From positions 648,341 to 698,779 of the forward strand of contig CAUYUJ010020248.1 in the NCBI GenBank assembly GCA_963575745.1: DNA of 50,439 bases, written 5' to 3'. The notes beneath the pieces are model-generated. The model was not told the origin of the DNA. It made no database searches and saw only the letters and a program-made list of their open reading frames with translations. The DNA comes from Prorocentrum cordatum. Its lineage: Eukaryota; Sar; Dinophyceae; Prorocentrales; Prorocentraceae. Numbering within the stretch: position 1 is the stretch's first letter; every line of letters starts with the position of its first letter. Shown one piece after another: positions 21,247-31,649 of the stretch. Position numbers and translations under genes: made by a program.

Positions 21247-21385
21247 CCCACGTGTTCCCCGAAGGCTTTCCAAACCGATTCGGAGAATACATGGTCCGAT
21301 GGCTTAGCAGGTCTGGAATCAACGTTCGGCCACATAGGCGCTTCCACAAAGGCAGGGGGCGGCGGTGATTCGCCGTAGGCGTCTT
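21247..21385 (+). repeat. Module B, copy 1
   Basis: CCACGTGTTCCCCGAAGGCT, then CCAAACCGATTCGG, CACATAGGCGCTTCC and the end GGTGATTCGCCGTAGGCGTC. Abuts module A copy 2. The A/B junction contains the inverted repeat AGGGGGCGGCGG / CCGCCGCCCCCT. Confidence 0.88.
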
Positions 21386-21535
21386 CGATCCGCCGCCCCC
21401 TGTCGATTCATCGCAGGGGTGCCTGGCGTGCTTGACCCTCTCGGTTTTGGTTTTGGCTCTTTTTCCAAAAGAACACCCCCTGGCGTTTCGGCCCGTCCCG
21501 CCGGGGTGCCGGGAGGCTCTTCCAGGACCCCAAAG
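21386..21535 (+). repeat. Module A, copy 2
   Basis: Same blocks as copy 1, with CCCCCTGTCGATTCATCGCA and GGTTTTGGCTCTTTTTCC. Directly follows module B copy 1. Confidence 0.88.
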
Positions 21536-22289
21536 TCCCAAAATAATCCTCCAAGACGGCTCAAGATGGCGTCCAAGATGGCCACGTTGGCCCAAGATGG
21601 CCTCCAAGATGGTCCAAAATGGCCTCCAAGTCCGCCCAAGACGGCCTCCAAGATGGCCAAAGAGAGTCCAAGACGGCCCAAGACGGCCCACGAGGCCCCC
21701 CAGAGGCCTCCAAGACGGCCCAAGAGGCCTCCAAGAGGTCCTCCAGGAGGGCCCGAAGAGGCCAAAACCATCTTCTCGGCATTCCGACGGCTCAAGACGG
21801 CCCAAGACGGCTCCCGACGGCGTCAGACGTGCCAGGAACCCACCAAGATGGCCGAAGTTGGCTCAAAGCTGGCCCAAGACGGCCCAAGAGGCCCCCAAGA
21901 GGGCCTCCAGGAAGGCCAGAAGAGGCCAAAAACATTGATTTTCCTTACGTGTTCGACGGATTTTGACATTTCCTTCTTTTCGGCCTTCCGACGGCCCGAG
22001 ACGGCCCAAGAGCCCCCAAAGATCGCCGAAAGATCACCCAAGAGGCCTCCAAGATGGCCCCAGAACGGGCCAAGAGGGCCCCAAGACGACCCCAAGAGGC
22101 CCCCAAGACGGCACAGGAGGCCTTTAAGACGCCCAAGATGGCCTCCAAGACTGCCCTGGAGCAATCCAAGAGGGCCCCAAATCGGCCCATGGAGGCCCCC
22201 CAAACGGCTTCCGACGGCGTCAAAGGGACCAAGAGCCCACCAAGACGGCTGGCAATGGCCCTAAGATGGCCCACGACGGTTTTTGAAGG

Positions 22290-22915
22290 ATGTTCGCTTT
22301 TGCTTTTTCTCGGCATTCCGACGGCTCAAGTCGGCCCAAGAGGCTCCCAAGATCGCCCCAAGATCGCCCACGAGGCCTCCAAGATGGCCCCATGACGGCC
22401 GAAGAGGCCCCCAAGACGGCCCCAAGAGGGCCCCAAGGGGCCTCCAAGACGCCCAAAATGGCCTCCAAGACGGCTAACACGGCCCCAAGATGCCTGCAAG
22501 ACGGCCCAAGATGCACCCAAGACGGCCTAAGGTGGCCTCAAGATGGCCCAAGACGGCGCAAGAGGTCCCCAAGAGGCCTCCAAGGCGGCCAAAGAGGCCT
22601 CCAAGATGTCCTCCAGGGTCGCCCAAAAAGCCTCTAAGAGGTCCTCCAGGAGGGCCCGAAGAGGCCAAAATCATTGATTTCCCTTAGGTGCTTGAAGGAT
22701 TTTCGCAGTTGCTTCTTCTCTGCATTCCGACGGCTCAAGACGGCCCCAGAGGCCCCCAACATCGCCCCAAGATCGCCCAAGAGGCCTCCAAGATGGCCCC
22801 ATGACGGCCGAAGAGGCCCCCAAGACGGCCCCAAGAGGGCCCAAGGGGCCTCCAAGACGGCCGATATGGCATCCAAGACGGCAAATATGGCCGTAAGGTG
22901 CCTCCAAGACGGCCC
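22290..22915 (+). repeat. Recent 626-bp duplication, left copy
   Basis: Aligns without a gap to 23842-24467 at a constant offset of 1552 bp; checked at CTCAAGTCGGCCC (22325/23877), GCCCAAAATGG (22451/24003) and TGCATTCCGACGG (22721/24273). Differences are a few substitutions only, so this is a younger event than the satellite's general decay. Confidence 0.88.
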
Positions 22916-23268
22916 AAGATGGCCTAATAGCCCCCGAAGAAGCCTCCAAGACGGCCCAAGAGGCCTCCAAGAGGGCCTCCAGGAAGGCCCGAAAAGGCCA
23001 GAATTATTGATTTGCCATGGGTTTTTGAAGGATTGTGGCATTGGCTGTTTGTTCTGCCTTCCGACGGCCCGAGACGGCCCAAGTGCCCACAAAGATCGCC
23101 CAAGGGGGCCCCAAGACACGTCCCCAAGAGGCCCCCAAGACGGCCCAAGAGGTCTCCAAGACGCTCAAGATAGCCTCCAAGACGGCCCAAGAGCCCTCCA
23201 AGACGTCCTCCAAGAAGGCCCGAAAGGGTCAGAATGGCCTCCAGACGGCCAAGATGACCTTCAAGATG

Positions 23269-23412
23269 CCCACGTGTTCCCCGAAGGCTTTCCAAACCGA
23301 TTCGGGGAACACATGGTCCGATGGCTTAGGCAGGCCTCTGGCCACAACCTTGGGCCACATAGGCGCTTCCAAAAAAGCAGGGGGCGGCGGTGATTCGCCG
23401 TAGGCGTCTTCG
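23269..23412 (+). repeat. Module B, copy 2, with 12-bp hairpin
   Basis: GTGTTCCCCGAA at 23274-23285 and TTCGGGGAACAC at 23301-23312 form a perfect 12-bp stem. Copy 1 has lost the pairing through substitutions. Followed immediately by module A copy 3. Confidence 0.88.
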
Positions 23413-23560
23413 ATCCGCCGCCCCCTGTCGATTCATCGCAGGGGTGCCTGGTGTGCTAGACCCTCTCGGTTTTGGTCTTGGTTCTTTTTCCAAAAGAACT
23501 CCCCCTGGGCCTTCGGCGCGTCCCGCCGGGGTCCCGGGAGGCTCTTCCAGAGGTGATTGC
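23413..23560 (+). repeat. Module A, copy 3
   Basis: CCGCCGCCCCCTGTCGATTC to GGGTCCCGGGAGGCTCTTCC, parallel to copy 2. Confidence 0.88.
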
Positions 23561-23841
23561 CGTGGGTTTTCCTGCCCCAGACGGCTCCCAGATGGCCCAA
23601 GATGGCCTCCAAGATACTTCCAAGACGGCCCAGATGGCCTCCAAGACGGCTAAGATGGCCCCAGGATGCCTCCAAGACGGCCCAAGATGCACCCAACACC
23701 GCCTAAGATGGCCTCATGCTGGCCCAAGACGGCCCAAGAGGCCCCGAAGAGGCCTCCAAGACGGCCCAAGAGGCCTCCCAGAGGTCCTCCAGGAAGGCCC
23801 GAAGATGCAAAAATCATTGATTTTCCAAAGGTTTTTGAAGA

Positions 23842-24467
23842 ATGATCGCATTTGCTTCTTCTCGGCATTCCGACGGCTCAAGTCGGCCCAAGAGGCTCCC
23901 AAGATCGCCCCAAGATCGCCCACGAGGCCTCCAAGATGGCCCCATGACGGCCGAAGAGGCCCCCAAGACGGCCCCAAGAGGGCCCCAAGGGGCCTCCAAG
24001 ACGCCCAAAATGGCCTCCAAGACGGCTAACACGGCCCCAAGATGCCTCCAAGACGGCCCAAGATGCACCCAAGACCGCCTAAGGTGGCCTCAAGATGGCC
24101 CAAGACGGCGCAAGAGGCCCCCAAGAGGCCTCCAAGACGGCCAAAGAGGCCTCCAAGATGTCCTCCAGGGTCGCCCAAAAAGCCTCTAAGAGGTCCTCCA
24201 GTTGGGCCCGAAGAGGCCAAAATCATTGATTTCCCTTAGGTGCTTGAAGGATGTTCACATTTGCTTCTTCTCTGCATTCCGACGGCTCAAGACGGCCCCA
24301 GAGGCCCCCAACATCGCCCCAAGATCGCCCAAGAGGCCTCCAAGATGGCCCCATGACGGCCGAAGAGGCCCCCAAGACGGCCCCAAGAGGGCCCAAGGGG
24401 CCTCCAAGACGGCCGATATGGCATCCAAGACTGCAAATATGGCCGTAAGGTGCCTCCAAGACGGCCC
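23842..24467 (+). repeat. Recent 626-bp duplication, right copy
   Basis: Partner of 22290-22915. A further overlapping duplication, with offset about 782 bp, links 23689-23890 to 24470-24674 (anchor GCACCCAACACCGCCTAAGA at 23689 and 24470). Confidence 0.85.
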
Positions 24468-25058
24468 AAGATGCACCCAACACCGCCTAAGATGGCCTCA
24501 TGCTGGCCCAAGACGGCCCAAGAGGCCCCGAAGAAGCCTCCAAGACGGCCCAAGAGGCCTCCAAGAGGTCCTCCAGGAAGGCCCGAAGAGGCCAAAATCA
24601 TTGAGTTTCCAAAGGTGTTTGAAGAATGATCGCATTTGCTTCTTCTCGGCATTCCGACGGCTCAAGTCGGCCCAAGAGGCTCCCAAGATCGCCCCAAGAT
24701 CGCCCAAGAGGCCTCCAAGATGGCCCCATGACGGCCCAAGGGGCCCCCAAGACGGCCCCAAGAGGGCCCCAAGAGGCATCCAAGAAGCCCAAGATGGCCT
24801 CTAAGAATCCCTGATATGCCCCAAGAGGGCCCCAAGACGACCCAGACAGGCCCCCAAGACGGCTTCCGACGGCGTCAGACAAGCCAGGAACGCCCTCAGA
24901 CGGTCAAGGAGGCCCCCAAGAAGCCCCCTAAAGGCCACCCAAAACCTTCCAAGAGGCCACCAGGAAGCTCCCAGGAGGCCCCACGAGTGCCCCAAGAAGC
25001 GCCCAAGAAGCCTCATCCTCCTCTTTTTCCTCATACTCCCCCTCCTCTTCTTGCTTCC

Positions 25059-25182
25059 CCATGCGTTCCCCGAAGTCTTTCCAAACTGACTCGGGGAACA
25101 ACTAGCCCGATAGCTTGGCGGCCACAGAGGCGCTTCCGAAGGAGCGGGGGGGTGGCGGTGATTCGCCGTAAGCGTCTTCGAT
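25059..25182 (+). repeat. Module B, copy 3
   Basis: GCGTTCCCCGAAGTCTTTCC to GGTGATTCGCCGTAAGCGTC. Marks the right end of the satellite block; no module A follows. Confidence 0.82.
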
Positions 25183-25520
25183 ACATACACATGCATCCGT
25201 GTAGTCATCGATATACTCATGTACCCATCAGTTCATCGATATATAGACTTACCAATATATCAGTACCTCTCCACCGATGTATCTCCCCGTAGATGCATCT
25301 ACCACTATACCCATTGGTCCCTGCATCTTTGTACATATATGTATGCTTCAGTATGCCACTGCTTGCCGAATATACGCATGAGTGCACCTGTACACCAAAC
25401 CTTTCGTATATATGCTTGTATAAACATACACACACATACATCTGTATACAACTACAGATCAATCGAGCCATATATGCATGTATATGTATAACATACAAAT
25501 TACCCTGTGGCGTACCCAAC
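25183..25520. other. ATACAT-rich low-complexity stretch, no gene
   Basis: Abrupt change to AT-rich sequence built of CATA, ATGTAC, CATCGATATA and TGTATATG words. It looks like decayed simple repeat; short frames are not gene-like. Confidence 0.5.
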
Positions 25521-25602
25521 CCATTTGTACCAATGGAAACGAGGAGTTGGCCGAAACTTGTATGGACAAACAACTTGATGTGTAAGCTACGTGGGAGGCG
25601 TC

Positions 25603-28213
25603 ACTGTGCTGGGCCCCGCAAGCAGGCCTCGAACGTGGCGACAGTTTCACAGATCGCAGCCCCCCAGGGATGGCGAGGTCTAATTTGAATCTGCGTGGCG
25701 TCACTGGCTGGGCCCCCCAGCAGGCCTCGAAAGTGGCGACAGTTTCACAGATCGCAGCCCCCCAGGGATGGCGAGGTCTAATTTGAATCCCCCACTGTGC
25801 TGGGCCCCCCAGCAGGCCTCGAAAGTGGCGACAGTTTCACAGATCGCAGCCCCCCAGGGATGGCGAGGTCTAATTTGAATCTGCGTGTGGGTACCCACTG
25901 TGCTGGGCCCCGCAAGCAGGCCTCGAAAGTGGCGACAGTTTCACAGATCGCAGCCCCCCAGGGATGGCGAGGTCTAATTTGAATCTGCGGTGGGTACCCA
26001 CTGTGCTGGGCCCCCCAGCAGGCCTCGAAAGTGGCGACAGTTTCACAGATCGCAGCCCCCCAGGGATGGCGAGGTCTAATTTGAATCTGCGTGTGGCGTC
26101 ACTGTGCTGGGCCCCCCAGCAGGCCTCGAAAGTGGCGACAGTTTCACAGATCGCAGCCCCCCAGGGATGGCGAGGTCTAATTTGGGTCCGCGGTGGGTCA
26201 CTGTGCTGGGCCCCCCAGCAGGCCTCGAAAGTGGCGACAGTTTCACAGATCGCAGCCCCCCAGGGATGGCGAGGTCTAATTTGAATCTGCGTGTGGCGTC
26301 ACTGTGCTGGGCCCCCCAGCAGGCCTCGAAAGTGGCGACAGTTTCACAGATCGCAGCCCCCCAGGGATGGCGAGGTCTAATTTGAATCTGCGCGTGGGTA
26401 CCCACTGTGCTGGGCCCCCCAGCAGGCCTCGAAAGTGGCGACAGTTTCACAGATCGCAGCCCCCCAGGGATGGCGAGGTCTAATTTGGGTCCGCGCGTGG
26501 CGTCACTGTGCTGGGCCCCCCAGCAGGCCTCGAAAGTGGCGACAGTTTCACAGATCGCAGCCCCCCAGGGATGGCGAGGTCCCATTTGAGTCTGCCGTGG
26601 GTACCCACTGTGCTGGGCCCCTCAGCAGCCCTCGAAAGTGGCGACAGTTTCACAGATCGCAGCCCCCCAGGGATGGCGAGGTCTAATTTGAATCCGCCGT
26701 GGGTACCCACTGTGCTGGGCCCCCCAGCAGGCCTCGAAAGTGGCGACAGTTTCACAGATCGCAGCCCCCCAGGGATGGCGAGGTCCCATTTGAGTCCGCC
26801 GTGGGTACCCACTGCGCTGGGCCCCCCAGCAGGCCTCGAAAGTGGCGACAGTTTCACAGATCGCAGCCCCCCAGGGATGGCGAGGTCCAATTTGAGTCCG
26901 CCGTGGGTACCCACTGTGCTGGGCCCCCCAGCAGGCCTCGAAAGTGGCGACAGTTTCACAGATCGCAGCCCCTCAGGGATGGCGAGGTCCCATTTGAGAC
27001 CGCCGTGGGTACCACTGTGTTGGGCCCCCCAGCAGGCCTCAAAAGTGGCGACAGTTTCACAGACCGCAGCCCCCAGGGATGGCGAGGTCAAATTTCGCTC
27101 CGCCATGTGTACCCACTGTGCTGGGCCCCCCAGCAGGCCTCGAAAGTGGCGACAGTTTCACAGATCGCAGCCCCCCAGGGATGGCGAGCTCTAATTTGAG
27201 TCCGTGGTGGGTACCCACTGTGCTGGGCCCCCCAGCAGCCCTCGAACGTGGCGACAGTTTCACAGATCGCAGCCCCCCAGGGATGGCGAGGTCTAATTTG
27301 AATCTGCGGTGGGTACCCACTGTGCTGGGCCCCCCCAGCAGGCCTCGAAAGTGGCGACAGTTTCACAGATCGCAGCCCCCCAGGGATGGCGAGGTCTAAT
27401 TTGAATCTGCGGTGTGTACCCACTGTGCTGGACCCCCCAGCAGGCCTCGAAAGTGGCGACAGTTTCACAGATCGCAGCCCCCCAGGGATGGCGAGGTCTA
27501 ATTTGAATCTGCGGTGGGTACCCACTGTGCTGGGCCCCCCAGCAGGCCTCGAAAGTGGCGACAGTTTCACAGATCGCAGCCCCCCAGGGATGGCGAGGTC
27601 CCATTTGATTCCGCCGTGGGTACCCACTGTGCTGGGCCCCCCAGCAGGCCTCGAAAGTGGCGACAGTTTCACAGATCGCAGCCCCCCAGGGATGGCGAGG
27701 TCCCATTTGAATCCGCCGTGTGTACCCACTGTGCTGGGCCCCCCAGCAGGCCTCGAAAGTGGCGACAGTTTCACAGATCGCAGCCCCCCAGGGATGGCGA
27801 GGTCTTATTTCAATCCGCCGTGTGTACCCACTGTGCTGGGCCCCCCAGCAGGCCTCGAAAGTGGCGACAGTTTCACAGATCGCAGCCCCCCAGGGATGGC
27901 GAGGTCCAATTTCAATCCGCCGTGTGTACCCACTGTGCTGGGCCCCCCAGCAGGCCTCGAAAGTGGCGACAGTTTCACAGATCGCAGCCCCCCAGGGATG
28001 GCGAGGTCAATTTCAATCCGCCGTGTGTACCCACTGTGCTGGGCCCCCCAGCAGGCCTCGAAAGTGGCGACAGTTTCACAGATCGCAGCCCCCCAGGGAT
28101 GGCGAGGTCCAATTTCAATCCGCCGTGTGTACCCACTGTGCTGGGCCCCCCAGCAGGCCTCGAAAGTGGCGACAGTTTCACCGATCGCAGCCCCCCAGGG
28201 ATGGCGAGGTCAA
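25603..28213 (+). repeat. ~102-bp satellite, 26 units
   Basis: Unit GTGCTGGGCCCCCCAGCAGG + CCTCGAAAGTGGCGACAGTT + TCACAGATCGCAGCC + CCCAGGGATGGCGAGGTC + variable AATTTGAATCTGCGTG. I counted 26 occurrences of the GTTTCAC(A/C)GA core. Length varies by about 95-104 bp; 102-bp units keep frame, so all plus frames and at least one minus frame stay open as 34-residue repeats. The core is nearly identical between units and variation sits in the linker between GGCGAGGTC and GTGCTGGG. I take it as satellite DNA, not protein, because several frames are equally open. Confidence 0.95.
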
Positions 28214-29240
28214 AGGCAGGGGGGAAGAGAGGGACGGGGGGGGGCGGGAAGGAAGGAGACGCGCGAGCAGTGCTCTATTCAAAACGAGAACCCAACGCAG
28301 GAGGGTTGGGAATAAATACGGACGCTTGTCTATCCCTGTCTCGGCAACCATCTACACATACCCGTTATCTCTGAAAATCAATACATGTCGATGTGTGCCA
28401 ACAGCGCAATTGGAATCGATTAAAAAGTGGCCGGACAAAAAAATGCCAGGGAAATCGCACACACATATGTTGTTTGCAATAATGCGCACAAAGAAATCCA
28501 TGAGCAGCCTAACTTCTCGACGAAGAGATTCAAACATGAAAGTACGCGAGCGGATTTGTGTGCACCCTCAACATGTAAACATGAATGTGTACACAGGCCC
28601 AACATAGGAAGCCGATTGCAAAGCTTGACAGAAGTTTCTCGTTTGCAATCGGCACAATGAAGCCAATGCGTACGTAGACCACCTACAAAAATAATATGCC
28701 TGTCAATCCGCGCGGTTGCGGATGCGCATGCGGCCTGCGCCGAGAGGCCACGGGGGCGCTGCAGGGGGGCGCCGGGGCGCCGCAGAAGGATGACAAGGCG
28801 AAATAAAGGAGGGTGAAACAGGGGATGGGGTAGAGATAGGAATAGACAAGAAAACGGCACATAATACTACAGTGTGTGCGCGTGCGTGTGTGGGGGGGGA
28901 AAAATACAACAATACGCCACTCACTGCTCAACGAAACTTGGCCTTAATGGTACCAGTCCTCTGTTGCTGCAAATGCGAATAACTCCGTCGGGGTTGTTGG
29001 TGGGTTCAGAGCCGTCTGTTCCGCGTGTCGCAGCACAGCATCCCACCACCGTGTCTTCGGCCGTCCAACCCGTCGTTGCGTCTGTCTGTAAATCCGCGCC
29101 ACAGGGATTATATATAGAATATGCAACTCACACAACTGGAATCAATGTGTGAAAAGCGACTACACAAGCAACCCCGCTGCCAAGCCGCATAACTGTGATT
29201 TTAGTTGTGAACCACACAATATGGCTCATTTGGGAACAAA
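28214..29240. other. Unique region, perfect 12-bp hairpin, no gene called
   Basis: Non-repetitive, moderately AT-rich sequence. GCCGATTGCAAA (28611-28622) and TTTGCAATCGGC (28642-28653) form a perfect 12-bp stem with a 19-nt loop. Reading frames up to about 145 codons occur on minus (28420-28860) but lack motifs. A poly-G run is at 28892-28899. Confidence 0.45.
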
Positions 29241-29241
29241 T

Positions 29242-29272
29242 GTGTATACATATATATATATATATATATACA
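29242..29272. repeat. AT microsatellite
   Basis: TATATATATA run interrupted by CAC. Confidence 0.9.
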
Positions 29273-29321
29273 CATGCTTACACCCCTGTACATATATAAC
29301 GCCTGTATGAAAACCACTGGT

Positions 29322-29627
29322 GCCACATAGTAGGGATCAATATGAAAGTCTCCTGCACAAGCAATTCTTGCAGGAGGAAGCAAAATGTGTAGGTCTCCTG
29401 CAGAATTAATGTAAACTCCTGCAGGAAGCCTTAATGGACAACCGTTTTTCTTTTGTTTGATGCCCGCCCCCTCCCCCCCCCACCCTCCACACACACAAGA
29501 ATAACACACACAAACACGGCTGATGATGGGAAAGTCGCTTGTTCGGCCTCCTCCCAAACTATTTCAGGCTTCCGCCGGGAAGAAAATACTTGTGCTGGCG
29601 ATTTACAAGTTGATCCCTATTGTGCGG
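29322..29627. mobile_element. Single-copy terminal-inverted-repeat element
   Basis: The end GCCACATAGTAGGGATCAAT (29322-) is the inverted match of TTGATCCCTATTGTGCGG (about 29610-29627); the pairing covers about 36 bp with mismatches. The interior has CTGCAGGA-type repeats (29367-29425). About 305 bp, no coding capacity; no flanking duplication identified and no second copy in the window. Confidence 0.5.
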
Positions 29628-29904
29628 GGTACAAATAGCAACCTTCTGTGCGAAATGTTTCCGTTTGCAGGCGATGCTGCACATTGACCCCGAGTGTGTG
29701 GATAGCGAAGAGAATACTGTTGTCTGAACGCATAGTCCTCGTGCAAGAACATTGTAAATGAATTTCTGCTGTGCAACCTGACGGGTATTGCATTCTTGTA
29801 GCAGATAAGTGAAAGCGATTTGACGAAACAACGCGCACAGCAACAACAAATGAAGAAAACAAAGCAACACTGAAGATAAAACGCGGGAACGTACAGAGAG
29901 AAAG
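29628..29904. other. Unique sequence, nothing recognised
   Basis: AT-richer spacer. The minus-strand frames have no motif. Confidence 0.4.
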
Positions 29905-30265
29905 TCGCCCCCAAGAGGCCCCTCAGAGGCCCCCAAGAGGTTCACAGGAAGCCTCCGGAGGGGCCCAAGATGGTCTCAAGAGGCCTCCTCCTCTTGCTCC
30001 TCCTCCTCCGCCTCCTCCTGTTGTTCCTCCTCCTTCGCCGTCTCCTCCTGATCCTCCCTCGTCCTCCTCCTCCTCATCATTACCCTAATCATCATCAGTA
30101 CCACCATCATCATCACCACCACCATCATCATCACCATCAGCATCATCATCAGCAGCAGCATCATCATCGTCATCATCAGCATCAACAACATCAACATCGT
30201 CGTCAGCATCAGCATAAACATCGACATCAGCACCATCAGCAGCGTCATCATCATCGGAGAGAGTG
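29905..30265. repeat. Satellite fragment, CTC tract and CAT microsatellite
   Basis: CCAAGAGGCCCCTCAGAGGC-type units at 29908-29985, CTC triplets to 30078, then CAT/ATC triplets to 30255. Polyaspartate, polyhistidine and polymethionine frames are repeat-derived. Confidence 0.9.
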
Positions 30266-30412
30266 TGATCCACCGCCGCTTTACTGTGGAAAATTGTAGC
30301 CCTTTTCCTCCGAACCCGGGGGTCCCCCCCCCCCTCCGAAAATCCCCCCCCTGCTGACCCCCCCCCCTCCCCGGCAAAACCCCCCCCTCCCTAACCCCTC
30401 CCCCCCCCCTCC

Positions 30413-31200
30413 CCCTCGAAAACCGGGGGGGTCACTACCGTTCGAACCTCCCCCCCCTCTCGAAAACCGGAGAGGGGGGTCCTACGGGTTCGAACCCTCC
30501 ACCCCCCCCCCCCCCTCTCACCGCCAGCAAACGACTCCCGGTCCCTACCACCGTCCTCACTACATCCCCCACTGTTGTTCCCAGCACCACTCACCACCAC
30601 TGTCCCCGCTGGTTCCACCACCGCCCCTACTGTCCCCACCAGTGCCACCACCACTGTCGCACTGTCCCCACTGTCCCCACCACTGTTCCCACCACGGTTC
30701 CACTCTCCCCACTTTCTCCACGGCCCCAACCACTGCCCGACTATCCCCACTGTCCCCACTGTCCCACTGACTCCTCCGCTGTCCCACTGAGCTGTCCCAC
30801 CCACCACTGTCCCCACTGTCCCCACCACTGTCCCCACTGTACCTCTGTCCCATTGTCCCACCGCCGTCCTCGCCACCGCCTTCACCACTGTCCCCACCAC
30901 CACTGTACCCTCCACTGTCCTAATGTTTCCACCACATTCCCACTGTCCCCACACCACTGTCCCCACCACCACCGTCCCCACCACTGTCCCACTGTCCCCA
31001 CTGTTCCCACCATTGTCCTCACCATTGTCCCCACCACTACCGTCCCCACCACTGTCCCACTGTCCCCACCGCTGTCCCGCTGTCCCCTCACCACCACCGT
31101 CCCCACCACCACCGTCCCCACCACTGTCCGCATCCCCCCTCGGTTTTCGAGGGGCGGGGGGGAGGTTCGAACGGTAGTGACCCCTCCCGGTTTTCGAGTT
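30413..31200. repeat. ACTGTCCCC minisatellite flanked by inverted cassettes
   Basis: The central part (about 30540-31130) is an irregular array of CCACCACTGTCCCCACTGTC. Its flanks are inverted copies: CTCGAAAACCGGGGGGGTCA / CTACCGTTCGAACCTCCCCC at 30415-30460 matches the complement of GGTTCGAACGGTAGTGACCC / CTCCCGGTTTTCGAG at 31163-31198. The same cassette is repeated twice more at 31215-31365. Long C or G runs border it. Plus-strand frames rich in Pro/Thr/His are not genes. Confidence 0.85.
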
Positions 31201-31387
31201 TCGAGGGGCGGGGGGGGTTCGAACCGCCGGTAGTGCCCCCCCCCTTTTCATTATGAGCTGGGGGGGGGGGAGGGGTTCGAACCGGTAGTGACCCCCCCCG
31301 GTTTTCCGGAGGGGGGGGGGGGGGAGGGGTTCGAACCGATAGTACCCCCCCCCCCCAGTTTTCCGCCAGCAGCGGTAGAACACGCTC

Positions 31388-31394
31388 TTTCCAC

Positions 31395-31471
<77 letters not shown>

Positions 31472-31472
31472 G

Positions 31473-31518
<46 letters not shown>

Positions 31519-31620
31519 AGCACCATCATCAACATCAGAACCATCGTCAGCACCATCAGCATCATCAGCATCATAATCAGCATCCTCATCAGCATCATCA
31601 CCAGCATCATCATAACAATG
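31388..31620. repeat. CAT microsatellite
   Basis: Nearly pure CAT/ATC triplets to about 31505, then CAGCAT and CATCAG variants. Same motif as 30081-30255 and 48.0-49.0 kb. Confidence 0.95.
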
Positions 31621-31649
31621 ATTACTATCCCTCTCCCCCTCCAGTTCGT

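Larger units (their letters stand above)
20013..25056 (+). repeat. CCAAGAGGCC satellite in composite A-satellite-B modules
   Basis: Degenerate 9-12-bp units (GGCCTCCAAGATGGCC) arranged in a higher order. A ~75-bp conserved island, GCCAAAATCATTGATTTTCC then GTGTTYGAAGGATTTT and TTCTTCTCGGCATTCCGACG, recurs near 20690, 21093, 21928, 22280, 22668, 23003, 23810, 24223 and 24592, mostly 335-415 bp apart. Modules A and B punctuate the block, giving units of about 1.1, 2.0 and 1.8 kb. Frames of 80-300 codons (SWAVLEAS- or PRWPPRRP-type text) open in every frame and are not proteins. Confidence 0.9.

Noticed and set aside
21841-21875. Dinoflagellate spliced-leader relic suggested by TTGGCTCAAAG
   Set aside because: Only part of the recalled leader end matches, inside satellite text, and the diagnostic preceding bases are absent.
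20013-25056. CRISPR-like array
   Set aside because: Units of 9-12 bp with no uniform repeat/spacer structure, in a eukaryote-like context without cas genes.
27386-28374. Repeat protein of 34-residue units
   Set aside because: The 102-bp satellite is open in all plus frames and at least one minus frame, so the lack of stops is a property of the unit, not selection on a protein.
31150-31365. tRNA gene suggested by GGTTCGAACC
   Set aside because: Only a T-loop-like word is present; no acceptor, D or anticodon arm could be folded, and the word belongs to a repeated cassette.
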